Origin: Straminergon stramineum | Taxonomy: Eukaryota; Streptophyta; Bryopsida; Hypnales; Calliergonaceae | Assembly: GCA_963920665.1 (NCBI GenBank) | Contig: OY987271.1 | Location: forward strand, 7,567,350-7,631,349 | Direction of reading: 5' to 3' | Length of the DNA: 64,000 bases | In this document: positions 12,456-24,784 of the stretch, in pieces | Numbering within the stretch: the first letter of the stretch is position 1 | Layout: every line of letters begins with the position of its first letter | Made by a program: the position numbers and the translations under genes | The notes under the pieces: generated by a model | Databases searched by the model: none | The model's input: the letters and a program-made list of their open reading frames with translations, nothing else | Told to the model about the DNA's origin: nothing

Positions 12456-13392
12456 TTAACCCCTAAAGGACCAAGGCCATTTTTCTGTCTAAAACCACTC
12501 AAAACTGCCATTTCTGCTGTGTTCACCCAAAAAAATCCCAAAGAATACTTTTTGAAAATCTAACCCTAGGATATTGTAATTTACTTGTCTCAGAACATGT
12601 GGTAAAATTCTCATGAATTTTGACCGCACAGATTGAGAGATACTAGCATTCAAAGTTGGAAAAAGAAGTTTTTTTGAACATTGGCCTGCAATTTCAGATG
12701 ACTTTGACCACCTTTTGTTGAAATTTTTTGCACTATGGACTTTAAATTGAAAAAACGTTATGTTGAGGAATTGAGTTGATATTCTAGGGAAAAAATTTCA
12801 AAAGAAAAACTCTTGATTTTCATTCTCTAAAAAATTGTTAAATAGAAGTAGGTCCAAGATTACATGAAAAACTAAATCGTTATTTGTTAATAGCTCTAAG
12901 ATGGGATTGAAACACAATAATTCCAACAGTGAGATTGTTCTAGCAAACAAACTTAACCTTGTCAAACAAATTTTTTTGAAAATTTGTGAAAATTGCATTA
13001 AGAAATGAATCCGACAGGTTATTTTTTCAAGAAGATGCTCATATTGCCCGAAAAACAAGATTGTTCATAACTTTCACATCAATTATCCAAATGAAATGAA
13101 TCAAAGCTTAAAATGTAGATAAAAATATAATCTATGAGAAAATAAATCAAAAAAAAAATTTCTAAGTTTTTTTAGATTTGTTTTTCTACCCGGTGACGTG
13201 TAAATTATGTTTAAGAGGGCATAACTTTTGTTCCTAGGCACCAATTGAAATAAAAATTATATTCCCACGAAGCTTATTAGTTTTTCTATCATGTGGAATT
13301 TTTTTTTTTAAAATCACTAAAAATTGAGGTCATAGGAACCTTCCCGAAATCTATTTTGTCCCCCAAGGGGACAATGGTCCTTTAGGGGTTAA
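12456..13392. mobile_element. piggyBac-like miniature element, ~929 bp (family A)
   Basis: Bounded by TTAA on both sides (12456-12459 and 13389-13392). The ends are a perfect 14-bp inverted repeat, CCCCTAAAGGACCA. There is no transposase frame inside. TTAA target duplication plus ends starting CCC is the hallmark of the piggyBac superfamily. The interior is distantly related, in reverse orientation, to the copies at 20960 and 47595. Confidence 0.8.
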
Positions 13393-14445
13393 AATTCAAA
13401 GAAATCAAATTACAAAATTGATTACTTCCTAAAGAATACCAACAAAATAGAAGCAAGCTTTTATCTTGAGATTGAATGATAAGGTAAGAGATTCTAACAT
13501 CTCTTCCAAACATTTTCATACTAGTCTAGTACAGTTCCTATGATTGGATATGCAAAAGAAACAAATGTTTAAATTTTTGTTGTTTGTATAAAAAATGATA
13601 ATTTTTTTTGACAAATTAAAAAAAATAGCCTTGAAACATTGGGGGTCAATTCCATTGGTAGCTCACAATATTTTAATACGATCCACACTATTTCATACTA
13701 TCTCAAATATAGTGATTTCTCATCTAACTTTCTTCCATTTCATCTACATTTGTCCAACTTTTGATATTTCCCTCGTTGACATTGCCTTTACATGGATTCT
13801 ACCTCCAAATGTATAGAATGTAGGTGTGTACATATGTACATTCTAACTTCATGCACTTTTGAGTAATTAGCCTCATGTATTCTTTCACATATGCATAGTA
13901 ACCATAGAGTCACACAATTCATTCAAGCTTGTTGAAGCATAAGGTCAAGAAGAAATAAATATCACTAACCTCAAGACCATAGTCAATACTTCATATACAT
14001 CCTCCATCCCATAATACTAATTCTTTTTTGTAGTAATAAAAGTATTACGGATTTGACAATGATTATTTAATGCATGATATGATAAAATGAATCTATAGTG
14101 AATGTGCAATGTGTCCTCTCAAGTGCAAAATAAGGGGACATGGCTACTAATTGCAATTAAGGAAAGATCATAAAGTAGGAGGTTGCTACAAATACAAAAT
14201 GCCACACATAAATAATTTTAGGCTTTGCAGAGAAGGGAGACTTCATATATAATTACCTTGCCTTCTCCATTTGCTTAGATTTGTACAAGAATGGCTTGGA
14301 ATTAAATAGATTCTATAAAATTTCAATGTCTTTCAATTAGTCTTTGACCAATCAAATTCAAATATCTATAAAAATTCAATTTTTAGAATTTTTTTATATT
14401 ATAAAGTGAATAGTAAACGAGACTATTTGTGCTTCATTTCATTGG
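13393..14445. other. AT-rich intergenic, no gene
   Basis: No coding frame is supported. CTCCATCCCATAATACTAAT near 14004 resembles one end of a Stowaway MITE, but I found no inverted partner. Confidence 0.4.
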
Positions 14446-14674
14446 TTTACCCTTGAACACCGGGTTGGTGACCTTGGAAATTAGGCATTTTCTAACCGTG
14501 TGACATCATCCACTTTAAAAAATCAAAAATATTCATTGGGAGTCAAACTACTATAGAAGATCTCCCCTTTCCACCTCTAATTTTGAGGATGAATAGTTGC
14601 AATTATGTCCTACAAAGGAGAATACCTTGATGTTCATTGGACAAAAAACATCCACCGCATCATTTAGAGGTTAA
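14446..14674. mobile_element. TTAA-type MITE, ~221 bp (family B)
   Basis: Left boundary TTTA-CCCTTGAACACC, right boundary GAGG-TTAA (14671-14674). The interior shares long stretches with the copies at 17275, 25371, 43990 and 54189, including TTGAGGATGAATAGTTGCA and TCAAACTACTATAGAAGATC. The left target copy has one mismatch (TTTA for TTAA). No coding capacity. Confidence 0.65.
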
Positions 14675-15623
14675 CATCAAAACAAAAGAAATCACCTTCA
14701 ACCCTAATGAAGTGCATTCCTAAAAGAGACAAGTAATTTGGGATAAATGAAAAAAACAAAAAGGACCAATATTATAGGATGAAGAGATAGTTGATAGGAT
14801 GAATTTGAAATACTATAAAAACTCATACCAAATGAAAATTGCATTTCATGATTACAACTAGTGCATGATTTAGATCACATGTTGTTAATCAATAATTATG
14901 GCATTGATAGTTTGATACAATTCAAATGGTTTGGGGGAAAAGAATGTATGAAAGAACGAGGAGATATAAACCTTCAAAGTTGAGGCCAATACATCACAAC
15001 ATTAATTGCCCTAAATAGGTGCCTTATAGCTTATTCCAAGAATGATTTTAATAACTAAATTTTCAAAATGCAAAGAGATATTGTAACATGTGGCTTAGAA
15101 GTACTATCTAGTAATAACTTTAAAATAAATCATAATCTATCATTCTAAGAGCATATTCATACATGAGGATCTAACATTGTACTAACCAACAAATCTAACC
15201 TTGTATGTTTCTAATGCTAGGTGAAATATGAGTCATGGAGACTAAGAAAATGATCCATGAGAAAAAAAACATGATGAACTTGACTATTGGTAGTTCTCCT
15301 TTTAGTCACTTTTCCAATCTACCCATTCTTTGTTTCCACTAGTGTATGCTAGAGAATCTTTTTCCCAAGGTACTAGCTAACCCTTTGTAAAGCTTTCAAG
15401 TGGTATTTCCCAAATTGCCTCCATTCTCATAGCACAATCTTGATCTCTAACATCCCATCACAATTTTTGCTTTGTCCAAAAGCATTGATGCCTTTGGCTC
15501 TCATCCTAATAAGAGAGTTTTGCGAACTCCATAAAAAAACAAAACTACAATGCAAGAGGCTTTGTCTCTTTAGCATTAGCTCACTATTTGAGTAAGGTAG
15601 TTGCTCAAATCTTCTTGACAATA
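14675..15623. other. AT-rich intergenic, no gene
   Basis: Nothing beyond low-complexity AT-rich sequence is supported here. Confidence 0.4.
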
Positions 15624-15873
15624 TTAACCCCTCGAGGCCCAAGGAGCTTGTTTTGAGCCTCTCACCTGTTCAACAGGTCAAAGTTATAACTTCATTTCTC
15701 CACATTCTAAGAAGTATGTCTAAGTGAATTTCATATTCTGATGTTCACATTGAATGGTGAAGTTCGAAAGTACAATTGACATCATGTAATAAGCTTGATG
15801 TACAATGCATATTGCCAATCAAAGTTCAAACTTGTGAAATAGTACAGAAACTACTTTGGCCTTGAGGGGTTAA
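15624..15873. mobile_element. TTAA-type MITE, ~242 bp (family D)
   Basis: TTAA at 15624-15627 and 15870-15873 flank 16-bp inverted ends that differ at two positions (CCCCTCGAGGCCCAAG against CCCCTCAAGGCCAAAG). The interior is unrelated to the other TTAA elements by eye. No coding frame. Confidence 0.75.
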
Positions 15874-17274
15874 GGGGTATCTCTGGAAATGAAATCCCTC
15901 AAATATACAAGTCCATGGCCCATCCCTAGTCTGGGATTCCTTGATTGATTTGTCAAAGAATGGCCTCGGGAAGGCCTCTCTATCCATTCGACACTCTCCT
16001 GGAAAGAAAGAGCAAATCTTGGCAAAGTTCGACACCAAAAATTATTGTGGATGTTGTCTCCTCACTTAGGAGTGAAAGAAGACTCTCATGTCTCTTGGAA
16101 TTATCAGCACCTGCCAGTGGGTCTTCTAGTTTAGTTTCAGGATGGTTGTTAGATAAACAAAAAACAAATTGACACTCTTTTGCTAGGTGGGTTTGCCTGC
16201 TTGATAGTCGTACCGCTTCTTTGCAGTGAAGTAAAGCTTTCACTGGTGTCAAAAACAAAAATCTTCTTCATGGTAGCTCCTGTCAATGGAGAGCCTTCCT
16301 CTCGTTCGGTCGGAGCCAATAAATTCACTGACCCGGTCCATGAAGCGAATCTTGTGAGCAGCGGAGCAAATATAAAATAAGCCGGATTGCCGATTGAATC
16401 ACCGGATTTGTCGAAACGAAGGGTTTCCTTCGCAAGCCCATTTCGCGGTTTCGCCCAATCTTTTGTACAGAGGTTGGTGTAAACTTAGATACCCTCCTAC
16501 ATCCTCTCTCTGACTCTCTGAGCAACTGCCACAAAATTCAGTACGCTGCAGTATTCTGATCTCTTTCATGTCCATCCAATTAACTTATCCTACGAAACAT
16601 GAGACCGCATTGAATGGTACCAAGGCCCGAAGGCCCGAATTGGCCTCCTCCTCCTCAGTTTTCTCACCTACACAAATGGCGGGGACTTGGCCATTAAAAA
16701 AATATTGAAGAAGAGAAAGAAACGGCGGATCCCAGTGACCTCGTTCATAATGTGAATGCGGCATTGCGGATCACACGAGAATCACAATCGTAGCCACCAT
16801 TGGCTCACAAATTCCTTTGCCCAGAGCATCCGGAGCTTATCTCTCTCATCAAGAGTTGCAGCCACTGCGTGGGAGTGTTAATTAAAATACGGTGTTTCCT
16901 TTTTTTGATTTCTGACATTTTGGCACACGAGAGGGCGGGCGAGAGGGTCTACTTTTCAGGCTGGGCCACAAGCGCACATTTCCTCAATTGGGATTGAATT
17001 CAACGACTCCACCCAATTCGAGAAAGAAAGAGTGGGTGTGACGCTGGTGCCATGCTTGTTATCCGACCCGAAGGTGCTGAGCATTCAATTCAGGATGACG
17101 AAGGCCGGGGTACCTAAGTACCTAACTTCGGGCAAGCTCGCGGAACATGGAGAGAGAATGTTCTGGTTGTGTGCGGTGGAGGAATGGGACCTTCCAACTG
17201 CCTACTTTTGAGCTTCTCGAAGTTTGCTCAAAACCACAATAGCCCTAGTTTTGACAAGTATTACAGAGTATCAT
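15874..17274. other. GC-richer unique island, function unknown
   Basis: From about 16000 to 17200 GC content rises, no transposon ends are seen, and codon-length frames occur on both strands (for example 15980-16258 minus and 16180-16380 plus). None shows a known motif or a coherent splice structure. It could hold a gene end, promoter or non-coding transcript. Confidence 0.35.
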
Positions 17275-17495
17275 TTAACCCTTAAAGGATGGACCCGTGA
17301 CCGTGGAAATCATCTCTTTTGGAACCGTTTGACATCATGTACTTTAAAATTATCCATTGGAGGTCAAACTATTGTAGAAGATCTTCTCTTTCCACCCCTA
17401 ATTCTGAGGATGAATAGTTGCACTTCTGTCCTACACAAGAGAATTCCTTGTCATCCATTGGACACAAAACACCCGTGTCAACATTTAAGGGTTAA
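17275..17495. mobile_element. TTAA-type MITE, 213 bp (family B)
   Basis: TTAA at 17275-17278 and 17492-17495 flank a 213-bp element with ends CCCTTAAAGG and its inverse CCTTTAAGGG-like partner (CATTTAAGGG). It shares the interior TGAGGATGAATAGTTGCAC with the copies at 14446, 25371, 43990 and 54189. Confidence 0.8.
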
Positions 17496-17615
17496 AAATA
17501 AATTGTAACATGCGGAGCTCGCGCCCACTACTTGATGGTGTAAACACTTTGTTGGGGTTTTAGACAATAATCCATCTCCCGTTTACCTGGATGCCATAGA
17601 GTCAAGAAAGTGTTC

Positions 17616-18014
17616 TATAGTAGAACTGCCCATGACCAACCACTTAAGGAATTTGTACATGGTGCGGAGTTGTAGAAGGCAATTTTAATTTACAACCTTG
17701 TAGACAGATAGAAATCATGGGCATTGCCAAAGTTTTTTAATTTTATTCTTTAAATTCAAATTGTTATGAATTTTAGAAGCCAAAAGTTGGCCTACTCCCA
17801 TCCCCAATATATAGATTCTTCCATCACTACTCATCTAGAGACTAATTGGGCTCTCAAATCAAAGCATATCTGTCATTACAATAATGGCTACAAGATGGTT
17901 GGAAATTGAAAATTTAATGGTTATCTACTTATTTGTCAGTCATCTCTCTATTGAATTTCCCATTATCTGTGTATTGACCATGGGTTATGGTTGGTAATGG
18001 GTGGTTCTACCATA
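17616..18014. mobile_element. GTAGAACC-end MITE, copy 1
   Basis: About 399 bp. Starts TATAGTAGAACTGCCCAT and ends GGTGGTTCTACCATA, giving inverted ends of about 25 bp (TAGTAGAACCGCCCAT / TGGTAGAACCGCCCAT) with TA at both borders, consistent with a TA target duplication as in Tc1/mariner-type elements. Two more copies lie at 22745-23127 and 46551-46941. No coding capacity. Confidence 0.75.
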
Positions 18015-18604
18015 TGTAGGATAGGTTTACGAATCTCAAGAATGGTTTCTCTTTTGGCACCATGTTAAACTCAAACTTGATGTCATAAGGATCGCATAAG
18101 AAAAGAAAACACAAGAATATTGCTTGTGGATTGAGTGATTATAATGTTTGATTAAAAAGGTGTTGAAACTATAGAAGTGATTTGAATTCTTTCAATCTAC
18201 TTTTTCCATGTCAAATCTAAAATTGAGGTCATAAAAAAATATGAGGTTAAAAGACATAACATTTGTAATTATAATCAAAATAAGACTTCTCAAAATCTAT
18301 ATGATTTTTTAAAATGGATTTTTGATGTGATCCCCACCTCCAAGATCTAGTGAATTTGAGGCTCATCTCCAAGAGTCTTTTACACTAAAACACCAAGATT
18401 TACAATAGACACCTTTGCAAATAATCTTCAAAAGAAAAATCATGAACAATTTTTTTCAAAATCAGATTTTTGATGCTTAAAAATGGACTGTAAAGGATAT
18501 TAAATTAAAAATTAAAATGTCAAAAATAGAATTTTGGTAAGCTTTTATTTAACTTCAAAGTTTAGTCAACACCAAAATATGGTGCCTCAAAATTTTAGGG
18601 GGTA
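18015..18604 (-). mobile_element. Family C TTAA-type element, decayed reverse copy
   Basis: The reverse complement resembles the interior of the elements at 25636-26469 and 38141-38795 (features around GAGGCTCATCTCCAAGAG, TATGAGGTTAAAAGACATAA and GTGCCTCAAAATTTTAGGGG). The right end still reads TTTTAGGGG-GTAA. The left end is not identifiable and the copy abuts the MITE ending at 18014. Confidence 0.5.
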
Positions 18605-19478
18605 ATTGCCAAAGCAAGTTGGAAAGGAAACATCATGGAGGTCACATGGATTCTACTATACTAGTGCTACAAGTTGTGGGTTGGTTCTTACCCATTGCCT
18701 TGAAGAGGGTGGAAGCTCATTAGTAATTGATCATTTGCACAAGCTTCATGATGCTTACATAGAAAAGATTCTCAAATCCAAGTTTGGATTGTCCTACTTG
18801 CATCTAAAATGTTGTTTTATGGGTACACTTAAGTTTTGAATTGCTAAAATCATCAATTGATAGACTCCACCACTTTTGAAATCTAAGGCAATGCTCGCAT
18901 TGGCAAAGAAGAAATATAACTTTAGTCTAGATGATTAACATAACTAGAGGTTTTTGTTGGGGATAGTTCTATTGTCTAGGCCATAAAGGTATAGATATTG
19001 AGTGTTCACCTTGCAATACCACCAAAGCCACAATACTAACATCTTTGGAGTGAACTTTGATTACAAAATATTTATTATTGGTCATAGGCAATTGTAGTTA
19101 GCTATATTGATTGATGTTTGTTACAAAATCAACTTTCACATTAACTTTTTGCAAGGGAGAAACTTCTTAACTCATTGTACATGTACTAGTGCTACTTGCA
19201 ATGAAGAGTCTTTACAAATATCATTGTTGAAAAGATCCCTTGTAAAAGTTATAAATATGTGTAAGTTTGTTTTTTCTTTGGAACAAATGAGGTACAACAT
19301 GAATGTTCAATTGTAACACATACTACAAATCACTTTAGTTAATATGATCAAGCCCTTAAAATAGAAGCACCTATGACCCACACTTTAACCTTGGAAGGAC
19401 ACCAAGAACATTTTCGGTCTTTTGAATGGTCAACCAAGCTTTGCGCATATCAAAGAATAGATAGTTTCATCCACACGA
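18605..19478. other. AT-rich intergenic, no gene
   Basis: Short open frames only (for example 18606-18839 plus), without motifs; no repeat structure recognised. Confidence 0.35.
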
Positions 19479-20676
19479 TGCTAAATCCTACAAACGAACT
19501 AGGGCCCACACTAATGTGGCCTGACACAATCACTAGGCCTCGTGGAGATCACGGGTCGTTCACAACGCAGTTGTAAGATTGTGTCCCTAATGAAAATGCA
19601 AGACCACGCCCCCGCCGAACTGCAAGACCTCTACACGAATTTCACTATTCTACAAGTCTTGCACACAACATACATAACGGCGGTTCTAGGGTTTTAGGCG
19701 GCGGTTTACGGTTTAGGTTGTCTTTTTTTAACTATAAGTGGTTGAGCCCCTATTACATATCCCATATGGGTTGGGTTTCCTCCTACCACCCCTTATGTAT
19801 ATAAAGCCAAGATGTCTTCTCAATTCTAAACAAAAGTAATGAATGACTTTTGAAGAAAAGTATGACGTCATGATACATCAATGTGGGCACATTTCAAAAG
19901 AGTGATCTAATGTCATGTAGAAAAGGACAACATTTGAATAACTTTTTGAAATTCTAAAACAATATTTTGTGGTACAATTCAAGCAACATTTTTCAAAGTT
20001 CCTAAAGGACATATAAGTACTCCCCCCCCCCCCAAATAAAAAATTTCACAATCCTAAAACAATTGAAGTGTTCATTTTATGTAGGACCCGTAGATCAATG
20101 AAATTTTCATGAAGTACAGAGTTGAAAGACAAACATGTGTGGAACTTAGTACTTATACGTCCTTTAGGAACTTTGAAAAATGTTGCTTGAATTGTACCAC
20201 AAAATATTGTTTTAGTAGAACTTCAAAAAGTTATTCAAATGTTGTCCTTTTCTACATGACATTAGATCACTCATTTGAAATGTGCCCACATTGATGTAGC
20301 ATGACGTCATACTTTTCTTCAAAAGTCATTCATTACTTTTGTTTAGAATTGAGAAGACATCTTAGCTTTATATACATAAGGGGTGGTAGGAGGGAACCCA
20401 ACCCATATGGGATATGTAATAGGAGCTCAATGACTTATAATTAAAAAAAGACAACCTAAACCGTAAACCGCCGCCTAAAACCCTAGAACCATTGCTATGT
20501 ATTTTGTGTGCAAGACTTGTAGAATAGTGAAATTCGTGTAGTGGTCTTGTAGTTTCATCAGGGGCGAAGTCCTCCAACTGCGTTGTGAACGACCTGCGAT
20601 CTCCACGGGGCCTAGTGATTGTGTCAGGCCACATTAGCATGGGCCCCAATTTATTTGCAGGATTTAGCGTCCACCT
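19479..20676. repeat. Large inverted repeat, ~540-bp arms, 125-bp loop
   Basis: The left arm (about 19479-20022) and right arm (about 20148-20676) are highly similar reverse complements. Matching landmarks are GTGGCCTGACACAATCACTA against TAGTGATTGTGTCAGGCCAC, TTTTAGGCGGCGGTTTACGG, and CAACATTTTTCAAAGTTCCT against AGGAACTTTGAAAAATGTTG. The loop (20023-20147) begins with a poly-C run. The left arm contains a TATATAAAG box at 19798-19806 downstream of a GC-rich stretch, so the arm resembles an LTR or a promoter segment. Transcription across it would give a long hairpin RNA. Confidence 0.8.
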
Positions 20677-20959
20677 TTTCATCCAATGTTTTGTATGCAA
20701 ATTTATTGATGCTATATCCACATCTATTGAGGACATCATTGAGATCAATTCAAGATATTTTAGTTGGATTTTTTTTATAGGGGATAGTTTATTAAAAAAA
20801 ATTGGTACACTATCCAATGTATTTAAATAGTTTGAGTTCTTTTCTTGTAAAGTTTGATTTTGACATTTGAAACGATTTAATTTGTTTTTTGAGTAAAACT
20901 AACCAAATAAAGCTTTTGAAGTTTTGTTTCTACTCCAAGTGGAAATTTTGAAAAATTCT

Positions 20960-21894
20960 TTAACCCCTAAAGGACCAACATGTGTTTTGGGGCTACATGG
21001 CAATTTTGGGTAGGTACATGTGGTTGGAGATTTCCATATTTTGGGCCCAAATTTTAATCGAAGGTGGGGACAAGGAATATCTTTCATATACACTAAATTT
21101 AATGACATTTGGAAATACGAGTCAAAAGTTATGGCCTCATATGTTACTTTTTTCCATAAATGGGCAATCTGGGCAAATTCTAAAAAATCCCTTTTTTCAA
21201 AAACTGAAATTTGAAATTGGTTTCTTAGGGCTATGTATATGTGGAAAGCTTTGAATCCTTCCATTTTGGTCAAGGAGTCAAAAGTTATGGGGATTTTTTG
21301 TTTGTTGGCAGTTATGGATTCTCTACTCTAAAATAAACTTTAAAGCCCTTTATCTTACTCAATTTTCAATATTTTTGGAAAAAATAAAATCATGGGATGT
21401 AGATTTTTTATTATAACATTGCAACCATTGAGATTGGCATTTTTCAATTCCATATTTAAATTCTTAACAGTATAGTATTTTGAATCATTCTCTACTACTA
21501 TCTACTTACTATTTTTTTCCTATATGTTGTAGAATTTCAAATGATCGAAATTTTTTCAAGCATGTGGCATTGTGGCCAACTTGTCTAGGAAAAAGAATCC
21601 AAAGAAGCACCACTGTTTGGGACATTTTTTCATACAAATGTGACCTTGCGAAGTGCAACTGCCTAGTTTTTTGCAAGGCCAGAAAAATGATTTCAGTGAA
21701 TTTAAATGCTTATATTTTGCAATACATGCAGTGGAAATTTCTGAAATTTTGACCACATTCTCTCAAGTCATTATACTACAAGATCCTTTGGTTACATGTG
21801 TCAAAAAGAATTTCAAAAATTTGGTACTTGTACTAAAAATGGAAGTTTTGGAGCATTTTCAATGAAAACATATTCATGGAACTTTAGGGGTTAA
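20960..21894. mobile_element. piggyBac-like miniature element, 927 bp (family A)
   Basis: TTAA at 20960-20963 and 21891-21894; ends CCCCTAAAGGACCA and CCCCTAAAGTTCCA (inverted). The interior is clearly similar, in the same orientation, to the element at 47595-48530 (GTCAAAAGTTATGG repeats and TCTACTCTAAAATAAACTTT among others). The length is within 2 bp of the two other family-A copies. No transposase. Confidence 0.8.
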
Positions 21895-22447
21895 AATAAG
21901 CATTTTAGTGAAGTTTGAAGTTGAAGATCTACAACCACACTTCTAAATATGGAGTGACACAAAATTTGAAAATTTTATTACAATTTTTAGACATGTGATT
22001 TCATTTGTGAAAAATAAAACCAAAAATTTCTACTCATTAATAGAAAAGAAGTGGAGGATAAAGTGAGGGACTTTCAAGTTTGACTACACAAGCACATGCT
22101 CTATCTTTTAGGGGGATAAGCAATTTTGCATATGGTGAAGTGGAATCAATATATGATATATTTTTTTAATACAATAGCAATTGAAAATCATAGATTTTAA
22201 TTTTAAAGAATTGATAAATTTTTTGACATATATGAATATGCTATGAAGTTGTGAAGTTTGAATACATGGTATATCCAAAACTATTTTTTGCATTCATGTA
22301 TGCAAGCTGTACATTTTGGACATCCTCTATCTACCGATATTTTAAAGATTGATTTAGGATATAAAGTTGGGAATGGGTATTTCTCCCTTATTTTTTGAGG
22401 TCCTCAATTGACATTCTACAACAACCAGAGTATACTATTATGTTATT

Positions 22448-22710
22448 GTTGGGATGGATTGACCCCCTCACTCATCCTCTCGAAGTCCACAACTTCTTTC
22501 CTAAAGTTGCATGTTAAAAGAAGCCCCCCTATTTTGTACTTGATTAATCTATTTTCTATATGACACTTAGCTAATTTCCAATCTCTAATTGCAAATATGA
22601 TTTGCAAATTTCCAAAATTGATCATGCATGGCAATTAAAAAAAGTTTTGTGTTTGTGTTTTCTCCTAGGGCTGAAAATGTAGACAAGTGAGGGGGCTAGT
22701 TCACCCCAAC
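22448..22710. mobile_element. MITE with GTTGGG..CCCCCTCACT ends, ~263 bp
   Basis: The left end GTTGGGATGGATTGACCCCC and the right end (reverse complement GTTGGGGTGAACTAGCCCCC) form imperfect inverted repeats that continue into CTCACT. The target duplication is not clear, so the superfamily is unassigned. Only one copy in the window. Confidence 0.55.
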
Positions 22711-22744
22711 GTTAAGTTATTGTCTATTCACCCAGTGACTAATT

Positions 22745-23127
22745 TATAGTAGAACCACCCATTAGCAATCACTTAAGCATTTAGTGCATGCTTTGGACTA
22801 GTAGAAGGCATTGTTAATTTTTGGCCCTATAGAGAGATAGAAATGATGGACATTGTCAAATTTTCATAATTTTTTTCCTTAAATTCAAATTTTTATGAAT
22901 TTTACAAAAGAAAGTTGGTCTACACCTATTCCCAACACATAGATTCTTCCATCACTACTCTTCTGAAGCCTAATTTGGCTCTCAAAGCGAAGCACATGTG
23001 TCATAACAGTGATGGCTAGAAGATGGTGGGAAACCAAGAAACTAATGGTTACTTGTCAATCATCTCTCTATCCCATTACCTACGTATTGACCATGGGGCT
23101 TGGTTGGTCTTGGGTGGTTCTACCATA
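22745..23127. mobile_element. GTAGAACC-end MITE, copy 2
   Basis: About 383 bp, starting TATAGTAGAACCACCCAT and ending GGTGGTTCTACCATA. The interior matches copies 1 and 3 (for example AGATTCTTCCATCACTACTC). The most diverged of the three copies. A LINE tail begins a few bases after its right end. Confidence 0.75.
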
Positions 23128-23129
23128 TA

Positions 23130-23870
23130 CCTAAAGTTTGTTTATTTGTTTGTTTGTTTGTTTTGTTTTGTTTTATTTTAAAACAAATGACACAAAAGCC
23201 ATAGCATTAAAAGTCACACAAAAACAAAAACAAAAACCAAGCCGCAAGGCTGGACAATGAAGAGAAAATGAGCAAGAGAGATGACAACAACGAGAGAAAA
23301 CTAAGAGAACAAGCAAAGAGGGGGCCCCTCTTGCTCCAAACTACAGTATCTCCATGTCTACGACCAAGTACAGGGGATTGGAGCCAGATATTGTCTAATT
23401 TGGACCAAAAAGAGTGAGCTCGTTGAGGGAACTGATGGGCATTGCGTTGAGTCTTCAGTTGTGCTGCGCGACCTGAGTCCAGTAAGCTTAAGTTAAGGAG
23501 TTCCACAGGGTCTCATGAATAAGTGCCTGGGGCCATTGGCTTCGGGAGAAAACTTGGTGATTTCGGGAAATCCAGATAATCCACAGGGAAGAACCTCTGA
23601 GGAGGGACCAGAGGGTATGAAAGTTATTGAAGCGTCCAGGTGTGTTGGTCCCAAAAATGCACCGAGTGGAGTCGAGTCTGTTGTGAGGCCCCAGGATCAC
23701 AAAGATGATGGATAATCGATTGGGCGTAATCCAGACCTCCTGAGCTCTTGGGCAAACATGAATCGAACACGCAAACTTCTGATCTGTTTGTTGAATTTTG
23801 TTTCTTACTGTGAGATCTCTTGCCATAACTATGCGTCCCCTTGTCACATTCTTAGTAGCATTGGAAAGCT
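23130..23870 (-). mobile_element. 5'-truncated LINE (non-LTR retrotransposon) 3' end
   Basis: On the minus strand a frame at about 23847-23488 encodes a stretch typical of the region after the reverse transcriptase of plant LINEs (zf-RVT): CPRAQEVW followed by a Trp/Leu-rich segment and WIIWISRN..VF. The strand then ends in an A-rich tail made of AAAC/AAAAC units (the plus strand shows GTTT repeats at 23139-23175). Only the last ~0.7 kb is present, as expected for a truncated insertion. I did not identify the target duplication; the 5' boundary is approximate. Confidence 0.7.
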
Positions 23871-24784
23871 CTTTGCCAAGAGGGGAGTATAGTCTTTATT
23901 TTGTGGCATTCCAACTCATGTCATCTAAAAGATAAAGATATTGAATTTCAAAGTTTTTATGAATTAAAAAAAATTAGAAAATTACTTACTTTCACTTTTA
24001 TATTTTATACTATCCGTCCTGTGGCAACAGCACATGGCACACTAAGCTTAGCCAGTTAATAATGAGTTTCACCCAAATAAGCTCCTCCCCCACCTACTAA
24101 TTGCTATCTTCCAGAGCAGACGAGCCTTCACTTAATTTAGGCTAATCCATAGCCTCAAGTTATCGACTGGAAATGCCTGCCTGTGCTGCATGCCGGACTC
24201 CGCTAGGATGCGGCTGCGCACATCAGCACATGGCGACGGACTGCACGGAGTCTACGTTACCGTCATTGTCTTCAATCTTCTTCGGGTCGTTTGTGTGAAA
24301 ATTAGAAGGAAATTGAATGCATTCAGTTAAGTTAGTAATACTCCGTCCAGATATTTCAACTGATCCCTTCAGAATGTGCTCGAAGCTGCACAGCAGCAGC
24401 CGCCGCCAGAAGCAGCCAGAGAGGAGCCGGATAATAAGCCAACGCTGCCGGCTGATTCCGTACTAATTATACTCCGTATTTCATTTTACTAAGTATTGAT
24501 TTTTTTGGAGCAAATGAAATGAAATTTGCCCATGTGTCTTTCAGTTGACTTGCTTCAATAGGTTAGTGCCGAACTAACTGACCACCAGCAACTTGTGTTG
24601 TAATTTGGTGTTGTTTTGGGGACTTCTTTCCTTCGAATTCTCGTTTTTCTTTCGTTTTTGTTGAAGACAGGCAAGTCGTTCGCTCAGGCACAGCAGCTCT
24701 GTTTCGACCGACTGAGTTTGGAACATCCGGCGTCAGTGATCTTGATTGATAGTGTGCCGCAATCAAGGTGGATGAGTTGACATG
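23871..24784. other. GC-richer unique island, no gene assigned
   Basis: About 24000-24780 is GC-richer and free of recognised transposon ends. TACTCCGT occurs twice (24339, 24472) in the same orientation. Open frames on the minus strand (24563-24766) show no motif. A non-coding transcript or decayed gene is possible. Confidence 0.35.

Noticed and set aside
14000..14030. Stowaway-like end (CTCCATCCCATAATACTAAT)
   Set aside because: Only one end found; no inverted partner within several hundred bases.
20021..20034. Poly-C run
   Set aside because: A simple mononucleotide tract in the loop of the inverted repeat; not informative alone.
20368..20817. 149-codon open frame on the minus strand
   Set aside because: It spans one arm of the inverted repeat, and the other arm has the same sequence with stops. 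No domain is recognisable, and the TATA-like box suggests regulatory or LTR sequence.
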